This document shows positions 49,762 through 51,882 of a DNA stretch of 51,882 bases, piece after piece; the first letter of the stretch is position 1, and every line of letters begins with the position of its first letter. The position numbers were made by a program, and so were the translations under genes. Below the pieces are notes generated by a model that ran no database searches, had not been told where the DNA came from, and worked only from the letters and a program-made list of their open reading frames with translations. The DNA is from Trichodesmium erythraeum GBRTRLIN201 (lineage in GTDB: Bacteria > Cyanobacteriota > Cyanobacteriia > Cyanobacteriales > Microcoleaceae): the NCBI GenBank assembly GCA_018457135.1, contig JAGGDU010000041.1, positions 1 to 51,882 of the forward strand, written 5' to 3'.

Positions 49762-49828
49762 TTACAGCGCTTTCTGTTGTTTGGTGGTACAGCTAAGGGA
49801 TAAGATGCCGGCACTGCATGATTTTCAC
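49762..49828 (-). repeat. 67-bp dispersed repeat, copy 2
   Basis: Partner of 11399-11466 in the opposite orientation. The plus strand here reads TTACAGCGCTTTCTGTTGT and ends ATTTTCAC. Confidence 0.65.
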
Positions 49829-50090
49829 TAAATGTCTGTACGTCACTTACCGGAAGTCTAGTGTAAAAGCTAAAAATAACTTCTGAGTGAGTTTTTTCTA
49901 CGGAAATGCTCTGCAAACAATTATTAATTATGTCTATGTCCTAAATGCCTTGGTTAAGCGCGGACTTTATCCTGCTAGTTCTACTTAAATATAGGCCACT
50001 TGACTTTTGTGATTTTATAGAATACTTTTGGGCTCTATTTAAAAATAAATGGGGGAAATAGGGGGGGATACCGGAGATAGGAGGTAAGGG

Positions 50091-50122
50091 TTAGGGCTCT
50101 AGGGCTTTGGGGCTTTAGGGCT
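50091..50122 (+). repeat. Octamer tandem repeat, TTAGGGCT x4
   Basis: Units TTAGGGCT, CTAGGGCT, TTGGGGCT, TTAGGGCT. Together with upstream G-runs at 50051-50090 (a G5 and a G7 tract) this is the most G-rich segment on the plus strand of the window. Confidence 0.8.
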
Positions 50123-50270
50123 GTGTTGGAATATTTTTCTATCTATAGCTTTTATTATTCAGCTATCAGCTCAAGCCAAGTTTAATAGATTCTTTACTAA
50201 TTAATATTGATGGTTTGTAACTGAGTTTGTTTTTGTCAGTTAGAGTTCTAGGAGTTTGAAGCTATAGTCT

Positions 50271-50530
50271 GAGAATGTTCTAATAATTTTTCTGCATCTG
50301 CTAATAGTTTATCACCCCAAAGTTATTTTTGAAAATACTACAAGTTTTCTCAATTTTTATCTAATTAATTTTAACACATCTGCGGTTCTTGCTAAATTTT
50401 TTAGATTTTTACTTTTGTTATGGAGAGCAATTTCTATTGCTAGTTGAGGTTTCACGAATTGTTGCAAATGCAAATTGTTTATGAATTTTAATTGCGACTT
50501 GCAAGTTTTCTGTAGTTTTATCTGTTTTTA
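50271..50530 (-). pseudogene. Decayed 3' end of a TPR gene (paralogue of the gene at 51491)
   Basis: On the minus strand the sequence aligns with the end of the neighbouring TPR gene: residues like ENLQVAIKIHKQF, KPQLAIEIALHNKSK and WGDKLLADAEKLLEHSQ can be pieced together in shifting frames against ENWQAATEINNQL, EPKLAIGVALYKKGK and WGDKLIADAAKLLENPQ. Stops and frameshifts break it throughout. It most likely derives from a tandem duplication followed by decay. Confidence 0.75.
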
Positions 50531-51490
50531 TGATTTTATATTTAGGTAGTACTTACTAAATAAATATAGAATCCTAATAAATCACTAGTTTAAATGGTGT
50601 TATACCTAAAAAAAGTACTATCAAATACTAAATCAATTTTCTTTTCTGGTAATTTGCTTTGGTCTGCGACGGGAAAGTCTATAAAAATTAATTCTTGCAA
50701 CTATTGGAAGGGTCTTTCTATTTTGGTTCTCGGCTTTTATTGTTTATTTCAGCTTTTGCTTTTTGGTAATATCTGGTGGGTTGTGGTTCACCGGCTGTAG
50801 ATGAGGGTTTGGCTCTTCATTGGGCTACTGATGCTGAATATATGTTTGAGGGTTGGCCGTTTATGCTGCTGGATGGGACTGTTGCTAATAGCTGGGTTTT
50901 CGCGGTTGTAAGTGGTTTGAACTCTGGCTAATATCTTGAGTAGGGTCTCAGGTCTGCTTACCTCGGCTATGAGGTTGGGCTTTTGTTTGTTGGGATGTCT
51001 TTTTCAGATGTTTCTAATTTTTCGAGTATTATGGTTTTATTTTTACAAGTTTGGTGATAGTTTGCTTGAGTTTATGGGGCTTTTTTATGTGGGAGCGATC
51101 GCTTTTTTAATATATGCCTAATTCTCAAAGAATATATGGGTATTCTCTGGGTCTATATTGTGTTCATCTGCTGCTAGATAAACTACTAATATTTTTTCTG
51201 ATTTTAGATGTTGTTTTTGTCTGAGTAATTCTGTTGATTTTTTTTTTTAATGGTTGGGATAAAGTTGATTAGTTATCTTTTTTTTTACTCTAATTTTTCG
51301 GCATAAGTCTACTCAAATATTTTCTTGTGTCTGTATTTTTTGACGGTCTATATCAAGAGGGTGTCTTGGGGGTAATGGTTGAAATAGATGAAATGGTTTG
51401 TAGATATTTATTGGTGGTTTTTATATATTTATTTTTTGATTAATTACGAGAGTTAGTATCAGATGGTAAGGCTTTTATCTGTGGTTGAAA
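50531..51490. other. Probably decayed coding region between two TPR 3' ends
   Basis: About 0.95 kb without an intact gene. Short frames exist on both strands. On the minus strand, pieces such as KSEKILVVYLAADEHNID (near 51180-51130) read like protein but are soon closed. It is probably the 5' part of the same decayed gene that ends at 50271. A HIP1 octamer lies at 51095-51102. Strong T-richness of the plus strand is consistent with former minus-strand coding. Confidence 0.5.
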
Positions 51491-51882
51491 TTAAGTTAAT
51501 ACTGAGTTTTTTGTCTGAGATAGTAAGGCTTTTATCTGAGGATTTTCTAATAATTTGGCTGCATCTGCTATTAGTTTATCCCCCCAAAGTTCTTTTTTCA
51601 GGCGCTTCGAGGAACCCCAACTTTTATCTGATTTTAGGGCGGCTTCAGTTGTTGCTAAACTTTCTGGAATTTTACCTTTTTTATAGAGGGCAACTCCTAT
51701 TGCTAATTTAGGTTCTACGAGTTGGTTATTAATTTCAGTTGCGGCTTGCCAATTTTCTATTGCTTGATCTATAAAACCCATTTCATATTTAACTAAACCA
51801 AGATTAATAATAGAATATTCATCGTCTGGTTTAATTTCTAAAGCTTTTTCATAAGCAGCAACAGCCTCTTCATATCTTTCTA
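51491..51882 (-). CDS. TPR protein, C-terminal part (runs off right edge)
   Basis: The frame is open from the right edge (51882) to a stop at 51491, giving about 129 residues of a larger protein. RYEEAVAAYEKALEIKPDD, SIINLGLVKYEMGFIDQAIE and EPKLAIGVALYKKGKIPESL are TPR units. The C-terminus (SSKRLKKELWGDKLIADAAKLL, LLSQTKN) is a characteristic tail that follows TPRs in some cyanobacterial proteins, often behind a protease or other N-terminal domain that lies outside this window. A decayed copy of the same tail lies 1 kb downstream. Confidence 0.8.
   Translation of the reverse strand, partial: ERYEEAVAAYEKALEIKPDDEYSIINLGLVKYEMGFIDQAIENWQAATEINNQLVEPKLAIGVALYKKGKIPESLATTEAALKSDKSWGSSKRLKKELWGDKLIADAAKLLENPQIKALLSQTKNSVLT

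Larger units (their letters stand above)
49143..50270. other. Intergenic, 1.1 kb, three repeat elements
   Basis: Holds the second copies of two dispersed repeats (49273-49438, 49762-49828) and a G-rich octamer repeat (50091-50122). The 63-codon minus frame at 49725-49916 overlaps a repeat and is not called. No other gene is seen. Confidence 0.6.

Noticed and set aside
50594-51121. Two plus-strand frames of 61-68 codons rich in Leu, Phe and Gly
   Set aside because: They look like the antisense of former minus-strand coding in the decayed TPR paralogue.

Overview
The window looks like part of a filamentous cyanobacterial chromosome, most like Trichodesmium or a close relative. It is AT-rich, with long non-coding spacers: roughly 40% of the window has no intact gene. 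It carries about a dozen HIP1 octamers (GCGATCGC), heptanucleotide tandem repeats, and decayed IS and MITE-like elements. It also has genes diagnostic of oxygenic phototrophs: the Rubisco assembly factor Raf1, the phylloquinone methyltransferase MenG and a DUF3493 (LPA1-like) protein. The genus call is an inference from style and content, not from a database match.

Layout. 1-1335 is the start (minus strand) of a DUF4347/beta-propeller-repeat surface protein that runs off the left edge. 2354-10813 holds a TPR protein, an SLC13-type anion transporter coupled to a USP-like protein, a divergently placed APS-kinase homologue with altered active-site motifs, a PhyH dioxygenase with a coiled-coil tail, and Raf1. 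12755-16190 is a plus-strand run: a REC-GAF regulator, menG, a DUF445 membrane protein and the DUF3493 protein. 17189-25494 is the minus-strand translation/transcription cluster rimP-nusA-ylxR-infB plus a small conserved protein. Gene order is kept, but 0.5-1.4 kb of non-coding, repeat-bearing DNA separates the genes, and a compact terminator hairpin sits just before rimP. 26333-36347 holds a membrane protein with a voltage-sensor-like segment, a PEP-CTERM protein, a TnpB-type remnant, an ACT-malic enzyme, a short unknown protein and argS.

36855-38386 is a dead IS4-like element with recognisable terminal inverted repeats. It is followed by a single-domain response regulator, a divergent glutaminase, a short-chain dehydrogenase and tRNA-Leu(UAG). 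41321-44950 is the most striking gene: an ammonium transporter fused to three PAS domains and a class III adenylyl cyclase. A peptidoglycan-binding protein, an M32 carboxypeptidase and a TPR gene running off the right edge complete the window. The TPR gene is followed by a decayed copy of its own 3' end.

No CRISPR array, prophage or complete mobile element was seen. The best leads are the Amt-PAS-cyclase fusion, the rimP leader terminator, a pair of tandem hairpins with compensatory base changes at 16851-16920, two same-length TIR-bounded 128/129-bp repeats, and several further dispersed repeat pairs in the spacers.
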